The notes under the pieces: generated by a model
Databases searched by the model: none
Seen by the model: the letters and a program-made list of their open reading frames with translations, nothing else
What the model was told of the DNA's origin: nothing
NCBI RefSeq assembly: GCF_021018805.1
Contig: NC_086247.1
Span: 88,644,140 to 88,708,139, forward strand
Reading direction: 5' to 3'
DNA length: 64,000 bases
Source of the DNA: Prinia subflava
Lineage: Eukaryota > Chordata > Aves > Passeriformes > Cisticolidae
Shown: in pieces, positions 11,401 to 23,400 of the stretch
Layout: each line of letters begins with the position of its first letter
Position numbering within the stretch: the stretch's first letter is position 1
Translations under genes and position numbers: made by a program

Positions 11401-14400
11401 TTGAGGTGTGGGCAGCTGCCCATGGTTACATGGCAGTGCCTCCACATCCTGGCCCTGCAGCCAGGATGCAATGAGCAAAACCTCTCCAGGGGTGCATGAC
11501 ACACACACAGCAGGTGGACAGATGGCTATGAGCTGTGGGAGGTGGTGATCAGATATAGTTTATTCTCTCAGGATCATTCTCCAACAGGTTGGGGATCAGC
11601 TGGTGCATTGCTGGAAATGGGGGCAGTGCCCACTTGTGAAGTGGGAGGCCGTGGTGGGGCAGATGCCTCCTCGCTACCCACCAGTTTGCACCTGGCTCTG
11701 AGTATTGTTTTCTGTCTCAAGTTTCTAAAACCAGCCATGTGTCCCTGCCAAATACTAAAGGGAGTTTTACTCCTCTCCTGTTCCCCTGACCCCCAGACCT
11801 TTTGGGATTTGGTGGATTTGGAGTGAGCAGGACACAGAGTGGAGATGGTAGCGGTAAAAGTAAAAACTCCAGCCCAGAAGAAATTACTCAAATTATCCCT
11901 GAGTTTATAGCAATTTAATTGCTTTCCTATAAGAGATCTTACAAGAGCAGGAGACACTATGTAAGGTCTCATGGCCTGTATTGTGTTTGAAGAAACCTGC
12001 CTTGCTTACGTTTGGAAATAGTTTCCATGAGTCTCAGCTGAAGTTTAAACTATTTCTCCACAGAAAAGACTGCTGTCCTCCATGTGTCTGGGTGGGAACT
12101 TTAGATCTAAAATACAGCATTTGGCCTCATTTTAAAAAGTAGATTGCTCAAAGAAAAAAATACTTAAATTCTTACCAACTGATATACAGAAAAGCAACAA
12201 ATCCCAGTAGGACCAATCCCTTCCTCTTTGCTGGGTAACGATGTGGCAAGGCAAGGATTTCCACAAGCGCAAATGGCAACACAGCTGTGTGCTGAGGAAA
12301 AAAGAGAGTCTGTCACTGGCAGATCACAGCACCTCGCCTTCATTCACTGCTGATCACAAAGTTTAGGCACCTGCTCAGAGCAAAGAATTATATAACAATA
12401 CTGAGTATAAATGTATACAAATGTGCACGCTTCATTTTTTACAATGAAGAAGTACCCCTAGAATAATAAGCACAAAAATTTTCTTGTTAATATGATGTAA
12501 AAATGAGGTTTGCCTGTAGCATGGTCTATGTTTAGAATAGGTGAGCTCTCCTTTTGCATTTTGTAAAGCAATAATTTTTTTTATAATTCCCATTAGAGTA
12601 CAAAACATATTGAACTCTAACATTATGTGCAGTTGAGGATGTCAGAAGAGTGCTCCTTGAACTCACTAAGCAATTGCTGAATTGCCTTCATGTTCTCTTC
12701 TAGTCATTACTGTATTTTATATGGTGTAATTTATTACTTGCTCCAGTGCAATCCCAGTGTGTAGTGCTTCCCTTTGTAAATGGAAAAATGGGGTTGTAAA
12801 CATACAGGAGGTTTCAGTTAGCTGTGATTGAAGGTGATGAAGGAACTTCAAACAAGCTTATCCCAGAATCAGAAAGGAGTTAAATTGATGGAGAAATGTG
12901 TTTTTCTACCCTTTCTCTCTCTCTTTTTATTTTTTTTCTGCCCTCTTGTTGAAGAGTTTGAATTGTAGCTTCAGTTTCAAGGACTTTAATGGTAACTGTC
13001 TGAGCATGGAGGATTTTCAGCTCTGGGCAGACGGTTTGGTGGCACTGACTGTTTTGTGGTGAGGAGCTGCCTCCAGGAGAGGTGTGCTTCTCATCATGGA
13101 GATGCTGGGAGCACACCAGAAAGCCTTCTGGGCTCAGATGTTAAATGGCCAATGCGGGGATTCATGGGATGTTAATGCCTCAAAATTTTGATTTGTAACA
13201 ATTTCAGAAAATAATTTGCCTGGGTGAAATTTCCCCACTGAAAAGGTGGTACTCCCTGTGCCAATGTTAGGGAGCAACAAAGCAAAACCCGTCAATGAAA
13301 TGCAGCAGGAGAAAACTCCAGAAACAACTGCAGCTGATTAGGTAGTTAAATTCCTGTTAATTATGTAAGTAGTTTCATGGGTAGATGGGGGAGGTACGGG
13401 AGGAAGGCAACAGAGAAAGATAGACTTTTAAATAGAAAAAAACATCAAACTAAGGATTTTTTTTGTCTTTCTCCCTAAAGGCATAACCTACTGGGTGTAT
13501 GGTATGAAGATTACTCTTGTCCCAAGGAAATGGTTCTAACATTTTTAATGTATGTGTTTTTCACACATACATTTCAGAAACTGTGGTGGGTATCTGATAT
13601 GGTAATATGGTGTAAAAGTTTTATTACCATATATTTATGCTATATGTTGTGAAAAATACACATTAAATTCTTTAGTGCACGGTGAGCTATAAACAGCATG
13701 CATGTATTTAGCTATTTATTTAAGAGACGGTCATCCACTTTTGTCTGCTGCTTCCAAGTGACCACTCCCTGGAAGCTGAGTGTCCTCCCTCAGCCCTCCT
13801 ACCACACCCAGGAGCTGCTATTCATACCTGGCTATCCTTCTATCAAAATAACCATTCCACCTCAGTTATCCTTTTCCAGAGAAAAGAGATAGAAAATGTT
13901 TCTTTGATGTTCCAGTTCTTCTCAGTCATTGGCACTGGGGTTTTCTTCTGTTCTGTTTTACAAAGATATTCTTCAGCTCCACAGCCTGCTTGGTTGATTG
14001 CAGAGGTCTCATATCAGTACAAGTGATTCCTGGATTCATTTAACCAGAAAAATATCTTCAGTGCACACAGTTTTCATATATAATCCCTGTAACTTCTTTT
14101 ACTCAGAAATCTATGTGTTAAGCTGCTTTCAAAATGATTTGAGAGTTTATTTTCCATAGGTGAACAATAGTTTGTCCTTGAACAAAACCCAAAATGCCCA
14201 TGGCAAGGCAGCAGGAAGATGGAAAACCTGCACTTTGTCCTCATTTTTAGGCTTTAGCCTAAGCCTTTGGCTGGCACACTGATTTAGAGCACCTCATTTT
14301 GACAGGTGTTTTGGAGCATGCCCAGGAAAGAGCAGAACAAAGAGCCAGAAAGTATCAACACTGAAGCAGCCCAAAGGCAGGCATAGCAATTGTGAATGCA

Positions 14401-17400
14401 CTGAATGTGTTGTTGCATCTAGAGAGGAGAGGAAAACGAGGAGTTTCAAAGGCTTAAGAGATTGATGCAGTGATGGCTGTGCTGGGCGAGGGTTCCGTGT
14501 CTCTCATGTCCATGGCCAGGGGTGAGTGGCTCAGTGTTCCACAAGAGAAATGCAGCTCCATGCCAGGAGCACACACGCTCCAGCAGCACGCAGACGTCGT
14601 GTGGACAGCAGGATACGGTCACAGGGAGAGGCTGGGGGTGGTGAGGGGCAGCCTGTGCTCCAACACGCCGTGCATTGGCACTGCTGCCGAGCAGCAGGCT
14701 GGTGGTGCCTGCAAGAGAGTGCTGGGAGACCTGCTTCTGAGTCTGTGCTGGTTTAGAAAAGGCTGGTGTGCTTTACTACTCATTTTTGTCAGGCTCCTCC
14801 ACTTACGTAGGAGTTAGAGAAAACACTCAGGGGCCTATAAATCAATAGAAGTTTGAAAGTTACTGGCAAAACTGGAAAATTTGGCTGCTTTTGGGAATAG
14901 TCAGGAGTTTAGTGGAAGGGGTAGGTTGAAATTTCTGCTCTTCCTGATTCAGTGAGCTTTCCACTGTTTGTAAAACTGTTGCCATATCCAAGGACAGCAA
15001 AAGTATTCAGGAGTGGGACTGTCTGCCTCTTGTTTTGCAGTTTCTTAAAGGTCTTGGAGCTATCCTGATTTGAAAAAAAAAAAAAAGAAAAAAAAAAAAA
15101 AAAACCAAAAAACAAAACAAAATAAAATTTGTTGTGGCATAGGAAAGCTGCAAGTTGCTCTCTTCCCAAGTCCAGTGATGTCACTGGCCCATGACTGTGT
15201 GCTGTGTTTCCATTCAAATAATTGCATCTTTTAAAATATATTTTGCCATGAGTATTAACTAGATGTGGAGTTTTTGTAGAGTCATTTAAATTTACTGTGA
15301 AAATGCCTTCTTGAGACAGATTTCTACAACAGTTCTCAGCTTCCTCAAGCACCCCCAGGATGATTTTTAAAAATCATATTATTTTTCTTTTTGTGGATAC
15401 ATTTTTTGTTTATTTTTCCCCTGTGGCCCCCAATTCCTTCTCATGTACACATATACACCCCAGATGTGGGAAAATCTTCCCTTGCACCTCTGCTCTCCCA
15501 GAGTCTATTTCTGCCAAGCCAGATTTGTGCATTAACAGTAAAATCGCAGAGGAATTTCTGTCGCGTCCCTGAGCAGGTTTATGGCAGCAGATGCGTGTTT
15601 GTAGAGCAGACACCAGGGGGACGTGTGGATGGCTACGGGGCGCAGAGCCTGCCCTTTGCCTACGACACACACTTGGTTTTCCACATGATTTCCCTCTCAC
15701 AGCCCAGAGACGTTGACTTTGGCGACATCATTAGTGATAGACAATGTATCATGGTTAATCAGATCTGCTGAAAGGCTATAAAGGCTTCTTGTATCCTTCT
15801 CTTAAAAAAAAACCCAAAAAACCACAAAAGGATGAAAAAAAGATGTATTTTCTCATCTGCATTATTTTTAACCATAGGTCTCTGGTGCATAGTCACTAAA
15901 TATATTTTCAATCCTAATTTCCATCCTTAGCAGCGTTTCATATTGTTAAACTGATGTATGTCTGGGGAGCACAGTATTTGTATGGGGCCAAATTAAAATA
16001 TACAGTTTTGCCTCTTCCTTTAAAGAAAACTTAATAATTAAGCTCAGATTGACACAGATCAAAACATTGGCAAAATTTGCTGGAAACAGTGACTCATTTT
16101 TTACTTCAATTAACAGTTTCTCAGTTTCATATATAAACAGCGAAACTGTCAAAAATAATTATCGCAGAGGGAGGGGGGGAAAAAAAACTATTTCACTCCA
16201 AGGTAAGGAAAACAGGCTATCAATGAACCAAGCTGAATCAGAGAGTTTTCCCTACTCTTGGCAGGGATCCTGTTGGTACTTATTTTTATGTTCTTTGAAA
16301 TATTAATGTATTTCTTTGTCTAACAATCTCTTTTGAGGAAAGCTTTCAGCTTACAAATTTTGCAAGAGCAGAATTTTTTTTTATTTTCTATAGTGAAGAG
16401 GTAGAAGTGATGGGACTTTCAAAATTACCAGAGACATTTAGTTAACTAATCACACTTTTAGCCTGAATTTAGCTTCCAAAAATTCAGTTTTAAAATCCTT
16501 TGTGTCTCTTTTTTGGCAGTCATTAAGATTTTCTAGTTGATTTTAGTTTCTTTGCTTCTTTCCTGAAAAACTCAGGTGAATCTGAACTAGTTATAAAGCT
16601 ACAAATTTCTTTTTGTTGCTCATACAAACTCTGGCATATGAATACAGGGGGAAGAAAGTTTCTTAAACATATCCTGAACTTCATCTCAAATATTGGCACG
16701 TTAACTTATCTCCTGCAGACAAGAACATTCCCCTGCTTCTTTACTTTTTGTTTCCTACCCTGTGTTGTATGTTTCCCAGGATACGTTCCAGGTTCATGAG
16801 TTTAAACTGAGATAAATAGTCCTCTCTGAATATTATTTCCAGTGTTTGCTAAGACCATATGGATTTTTTACTTCCCGTATTTTGAGTAATTTGTGTATTT
16901 ATTTAATGCCATATCCTCATTTTGCCGTTGAGAATTCCAGTAAGAGCGAGTTTCCTGGGGCTGGGAAGGCAGGATTGGGAAGAGTTTGTGCTCAGCTGCA
17001 GGCTCCAGCCTAGGCTGAGCTTTGAGCCCATGAATAATCTCCCCAGAGCTGCTGAGATCACTTGTGTGCCTGATGCGTGTCGCCGTTGACTCGCTGTGAC
17101 CTTGTTTGACTCCAGAGCGAAGGAAATGATGCCTCGCTTGACCAGAGCTGTTTGTTTCTAATTCGTCTGCATTTACATACCCTCCATGTCTGCTTTCCAT
17201 TAACATGTGAGACTTTAGGGAGGGATCTTTTCACAAACAGTTACCACTGGCCAAACTAAACTCCACCGGGCACAGTTGGAGACCATCAAGTGCTTTTGAA
17301 AAACTGCCTGTGTTTCTCCTTTCAGACTAATTCCCTGCAGAGCCTGTGTGCTGACAACCAGTTGTGGCCATTGCTCATGCTTCTCTCTTCCCTTCGGTAT

Positions 17401-20400
17401 GTTACTGCAAAGGAAAAGGAAAAACCCACTTTGGTGTTGCCTGATGAGGCTCCTAAGCCAGTCTTCATTGGTTGTCCCTTGAGATGTTTACTCAGATACT
17501 CAGCTCTTTGTTGGGAAACCTCCTCTTGTCTGTGGAAATTTCCTTCAGTTGGATGCTTTCATGAACAATGACAGCCTATGTTATCTGAGCATAATAAAAT
17601 TAAATGGCTTCCTGTCACCATAACCTCTGTTTAGTTTTATACTCATAATTTTCCAAATCTCTGTATGATCTCTCCTTTCTTGGCTTAATTTTGAAACTAA
17701 TTCCCTCTTTTGGTTTATTTTGCTATTATTTTGCCTGTGTTCATATGCCTCCTTCAAATGTTTCTTTTGCAATCTCTCCCTATGCATTTTTCTTCTTCTT
17801 TAACCTCTCTTTATTTTTCAGGGTGGAAAGGGCTTAAGCATTATTGTTCGTTTTATTTCTTTAACTAGTACCTTGCCAGTTTAGTTGAAGAAATATTTCT
17901 CTTCTGTGGTTGCTACATGTCTTTTGTGTTTCCAACCAACAGTGTATTTTCAGGGAACCACAGATTTATTTTGTGGATGGAGCAGGAGGCACAGGGAGTC
18001 CTGTTACTGAGCAACTGTGTAGTAGATGAGTGAGGAATCTACTGCTCAATTTAATTCCAGCAGCACTCCTCTCTGAACCATCAGCTACTATCTGTTTCTG
18101 CCCTTTCCACATCCATTCATGTTCACCTGTAAGCAACATTAACATTTTTTTTTCTTAGACATATAGGTAGTCTGGGAGCGTTACCATGAAAAATGGAGGA
18201 AATATTAGACCAATTGGATGATCAAAGGTAAAAGAGCTTCAGAGATAAAGTTTCTTGCCTTGCACACATGCATTTTTGGGAATAAGGCCCTGGCTGAATA
18301 TCCTATTGCTTACTAGCAAATGTTTTGTCTCAATGTCAATGCCAGAATTTTAATTGCCTTTCTCCCTGACATTAGATATGTAGTCTAACAAACTGATGTT
18401 GCACTGCGTCTGGAGGCTGACATGAGGCTGAAGTGACACATCCTTTGCCATGGAATATTTTTCTCCAGCTGTTCCTTTGTGGGGAGGGTTATGGAGACTG
18501 CACCTGTGCGCACTGGGGTAGCAGCAGCCCAGGAAGATTCCCTGCCATAACATTTGTCTGTGAAACACATACTTTCTCCCTGAGGAAATGGGCTTATGTC
18601 AACAAAAATGGAAACTTCAAAAAAAACCTGTGTAGTGCTGGGAAAAGCTAAGCATCTTTGCTCTTAAACGTGTGGGGTGATTAATTTTGTGTGCCATATT
18701 CCTCACACACACATTCTTCTTCTTTTGCCAAAACCTGAATATAATTGGCAGCCTGTGAATGTCCATAGTTGCCAGACAGCTTAAAATTGAGATACTGTGA
18801 AATGCAAACAAATGGAAATGTTTCTCCCTTGTGTAAATATGCAAGAATTATTAAGCATTAAATAACGCTTGCAAAGAGAATCATTTAAGATGGTCAAAGA
18901 TGAACTTGACGATATTCTTGTGTACACACCTGGAGTAGGAGTTGAGTTAGAGTGGCCTGGACAAGAGGGTTCTGCTCTACAAACTGAATTTGCACCCCCT
19001 TTTTTGGTTAGTCATGCAGCAGCTTCCTAAAATAGCTGCAGTAAGATGTAATCATTCACACAGATACCCTCACATGAGAGTAACTTATATTCACATAACT
19101 TACATTTTTTCCAGATGGAAGTAAATCACACTGATCCAAAATACCATTTCTGTTGATGTAGCTGTGTCCACACTGGGGAAGGTGATGTTTAGCTAGACAG
19201 GCAGAACACAAGCAGCTTGGTATATACCAAGGAGATCCAAGGTGAGAGGGGACATAGTGAGTCCTGCTGGTATTCCTACTGTCAGGGCATCGGTGGCCTG
19301 CTTCAGTGAAGGAAAATTGCTTGTATGTGCCTTGCTTGTTCTCTCACTCCCTTGCATTTTCTTTTTTTATTTTCAGATACAGTTTAGCCACAACAGGGCA
19401 AAGTGCAAAGGAGCTTTGGAAGCTCAGGCAATGGGGACTCTGTTGTCATCTTTGTTGAAAGTCTGCCAGGTAAGAGATGTTTTTTCTGAGGCTCCATTTA
19501 CTGTCTTTCCTTGTCTATTCTCAGCTTTTTAGCTTACAGAATCTTCCAAACATGCACAATTCATAAACATGTGTCAGTAGAGTGCCCAGGGAACTAAAAT
19601 GCTGCGTTTTGTAAAGGTGAAAGGGTAATATATCTACAGGGTGAATTGGAAAAAGAGGTGGCCAAACTCAACTTAGCTGCAGTCTGAAAATAAAGAAAAC
19701 TGTGCTTTTGAGAAGAACTGTGCCAACAGACTGAAAATATAAATCTTCTTTTACAAAAACACAACTGTACCATTACATTTTTGTGAACACCTCTGCTCAG
19801 CATTTATATGTATCTTTTGTTATAGATCAAAATATTTTCGAGTTATCTCTTCTGACCCACCAATGGCCCACTTTATTTAGCATTCAATTCTGCCAGACCC
19901 TTCAAAGTGTAGTGTTCCCCAATACTGCCATTAAGTTGAATAATACATGCATATGTTTTAATCCAAGCTGTCTCTAGCAGTTAGTCTCCTTCTGGAGAGT
20001 ATCCAGATGTTGCCTGAAACGAGATGACTGGGGAAGAAATAAACAAATTCACTTGACGAATTGGCCAGCATATCTTTTGTCTCAGCCATCTTCCACTTCA
20101 AAAATCTTGTTCAAATAAAATAATTGTGCTTGAGACATGAGCAGAGCAGACTTTTTTCATCCCCAAAGGTGAAGGTTTTGTATAAAGCTGGTAAAACATA
20201 ATTATCCCAGGCAAATGGAAGTGGAAACTGAGACTCAGCCTTTGGGTTAAACCCAGTAGAAAAGCAAAGACAGAAACCTAGACAGTCTGAAAGATTTGGT
20301 CTCCTTCAAATATGAACAAAATTCCTTTCTACATTAACCATCCTGTCTGAAAAACAAAATGTTTCTGCTCAGAGTGCAAAAATATGGCTAAACTGTAATG

Positions 20401-23400
20401 CTCACTCTGCAGCTCTGGGCTACCAGGTGGGCAACAACAACTCTTTCACTGTAGGAGCAGGCCATTGAGGAAAAAGATGGTTATTCATTTCTGCAAGGAA
20501 GGTGCTGCAGCATCACCACAAAGCCAAGGAGCTCAATATTCCTGAAGTGTATTTGCATGGTTATTTTTTAGTTTCACTCTCCAGTTACATAACAACATAT
20601 GCTTTCCCTATTTACAACATTAAAATAGACCAAGATTTAAAAAAAAAAGAGCTCCCACCACAAATGATGTGGCACTGATGGTTACTACTGATACACCCAT
20701 GTCTTTCTCCTCCAAAGCCAGCTACATGCTGCCTCAATCTGTCGTGAAATGCCTGTAATCTCAGAGCCATAATGTAACAACAATATGCAAGGAAATGAAC
20801 CCAAAGAAAAAGTGTCTGCTTGGCAATCAGAACTTGGAGATTGTCCCTTAAAGTGTTGGTATGTCCCTGGATCTCCCTCGTGTTTCCAGTGGATATTTTA
20901 TGTTGGAAGAAAGAAATGTCTCAGCTAAGCCTGAAGGTACCTGTTGGAAGGTGTTCTAAAACACAAGGATTGTCGATAGCAGGGATCAGTCTACGCTGGT
21001 GGTAGATGTTTTATGCTTGATAGTGACTGGAAGGAAAATTTCCTACCCAGGAACTGTCAAGCACAAGATATCTGCAGTGTATTAAGAGCTTTAGAAATAA
21101 AATACCAGGTTCTGATAGAGGTTTGCTTTATGTGAAGTTTCTCTCTCGTCAAAATAATTTTCAGGAAGAATTGTTTTTCCTTTTTTAACACCTCTTTTTG
21201 ACATTTCTGGTACAGAAAAGCTTTTTGTTGTAGTCAAAATAACTCTGTTATGAAATGTAGATGTAGATAGGGTAAGAAGTTATAACTGATATGTTTGAGG
21301 GGTTCTTGCAAAGAGTTCTTGCACATGAAATAAAAATGTGTGTCCCAACACCTCTCAACCTTCCCAAGTCGTAAACAAATGTGGAAATGGAAAGGGCAAA
21401 TTCTCAGCTGTGAGACAGGATTAAAACAAGCAGCAAAGCCTGTCTTTTCTGAGCTTCACTTTGTGCTACCCACCCTCCCTACCCTTGCCCAGCACCTCCA
21501 CCACTGTGAGGATTTTAAACCAGTTGCCCACACTAAATCCTGGACCTGAAACCAGCATGATGCTGAGGACATGAGGAATCTTTTATTTTGGTGGATCATG
21601 GTTTTCAGAAAGAGGAGTGCCCTTTTGCACCTGTGCAGAGGTTTGGACAGCCACAGAAAGGCCCTGGTGGAACTGAATTGGTGGACAGAGAGCAGGTGAT
21701 GAGGTTAAAAGTGTGCGATGGCTGTGGTCACCACTCGGGTATCAGCAACGCGGACATGCCTCTGTCTGTTTGGATTCCAACACGACTCTGAATGCACCTG
21801 TCTAAATAAAGGGGCTGCTCAAACCTTGAGCTGTCTTCAGCCAGACACCTCAAACCCTCCCAGATTTACCTTCAACACTTACTGGGACTACTGCAGTGGA
21901 TGGCAAGGCACTGTGCTTAAGAAATGAAGTCTGGAGAGAAATGAGTCTTCTATGCGATTATTTCATACTTTTTGGCTTCTCTGATTCAGCCTAGTGCTAA
22001 ACCTCTCCCTTCTCTCCCACTTCCCATTCGCCCCACGAGGCCTCCCTGACCTTGCAATCCACCCACAGTTTCCATGTTACTGTCAGCCTCCTTTCACTTG
22101 ACTGATGAGAAATATGTGATTATTCAACACATCATAAAAACGGCCAGAGCAAATGAAGGAGAAATCTGGAAAGTATTTATAGAAAATCTGTAAACAATCA
22201 TTGCAATCCAGCTATTCAAAACTGTGCACACGTTAGCTTATTAGCTATAGAGCTGTCAGATTCTCTTTTGTTATTTCACCTTTTTTAAACATTAAGGGCT
22301 GCTTTGTTACACTCATAGCCATTTTGTATTTCAGAGGCTTCTGTTAGCAGACACAATTTCTTTTTTGAGCTCACAATAAGTGAGATTTTCTTTCCTTATG
22401 ACTACATATCATTTCATTGACTGCAGAGGTTTGACAAGCACCGATTCAGTGATGTTCCTTGTGTGCTAAAAGGCTTCTTGAGGCAGCTTCAAGCACAGGC
22501 ATCTGATTGCTGTGTGCAGCTCAACATCAGATTCAGATAAGCAGGAAGGAGGAGGTGAGAAAGGAAAAGCTGTGAAGCTCTTCTGGAAAATGGCACAATG
22601 CAGTGGTGTGGTGGGGCACACGTTGCAAAGTCTCCCTTTTGTCTGCAAGAGGCTGAGGTGTTTCTTACTCACCATAGCATGATTTAACCAGAGCGGGATG
22701 ACTCCGTCAAGGCTTTTGGGATAAACCAGCTCTCGGTTGTAGGTATAGAGTGTCCAAAAGGATATACACACAAACTGGAACCAAAATGCAAAATTAAAGA
22801 AATTTGAAAATGGGAGACAAACATAACTGATGGGTTTTGGTTAGTGCTTTCATTTCTGAGAAGGCAAAACGTCTCCATTTCTTTGCATAAAAAATTATGA
22901 CACTGCCAGATAAACTCATGTTATCTCACATTTACTCAGAGATGCAGTGTTCTGTGTTGATACTGAGAGGAAAAAAAACCCTGCTTTATAAACTGCCAAC
23001 ACTGACATTTTCTGTGGAATCTGAGATTAGCTGCTGCTTGTTTTTTTCCTCTTTCCCTTTGCAGACAGGATCTTTTGATGGTCAAGTAGTTCTCCTCAAG
23101 GGACTGTCTGTCAAGCCTTTGTTTTGCTCAGTAACGAAGTAAAAACACATCTTGATAAGGCAGTTCACATTAACTTACCCTTTACCTTCACAATTCATAA
23201 GCCTAATTCCTAAACTGCAGGTGAAAGCTGCACACCGTGGGCACCTATTTTTTTTCCCAATCGACCAGGAATTACAGTGGGACAACTTAACTGGAGGAAA
23301 TTACCCCTGGTATCAATTAGTGATACCTGGAAGCTGATTTGCAATTTTTGGCCCAGCTTTGTATTTGAGCACACTTTGTGCATGGGGTTAGAAATGAGGG

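Larger units (their letters stand above)
8456..12175 (-). other. ADTRP: ADTRP intron 4
   Basis: An intron of 3.7 kb between exons 4 and 5. It holds a perfect short palindrome (8524-8540) 69 bases upstream of the exon 5 acceptor and an exon-like module on the opposite strand at 11126-11174. No CR1 copy was recognised in it. Confidence 0.85.
12292..22672 (-). other. ADTRP: ADTRP intron 3
   Basis: The largest intron, 10.4 kb. It contains a paired-hairpin cluster (13547-13632), an A-rich tract (15073-15127), a CpG-dense patch with regulatory-looking motifs (about 16920-17165) and two plus-strand exon-like modules (17326-17396 and 19377-19469). No transposon fragment was recognised. Confidence 0.85.

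Noticed and set aside
16117..16202. Plus-strand acceptor/donor pair (TTCAATTAACAG and CCAAG then GTAAGG)
   Set aside because: The acceptor has a weak pyrimidine tract and the interior includes G- and A-runs; less convincing than the three modules reported.
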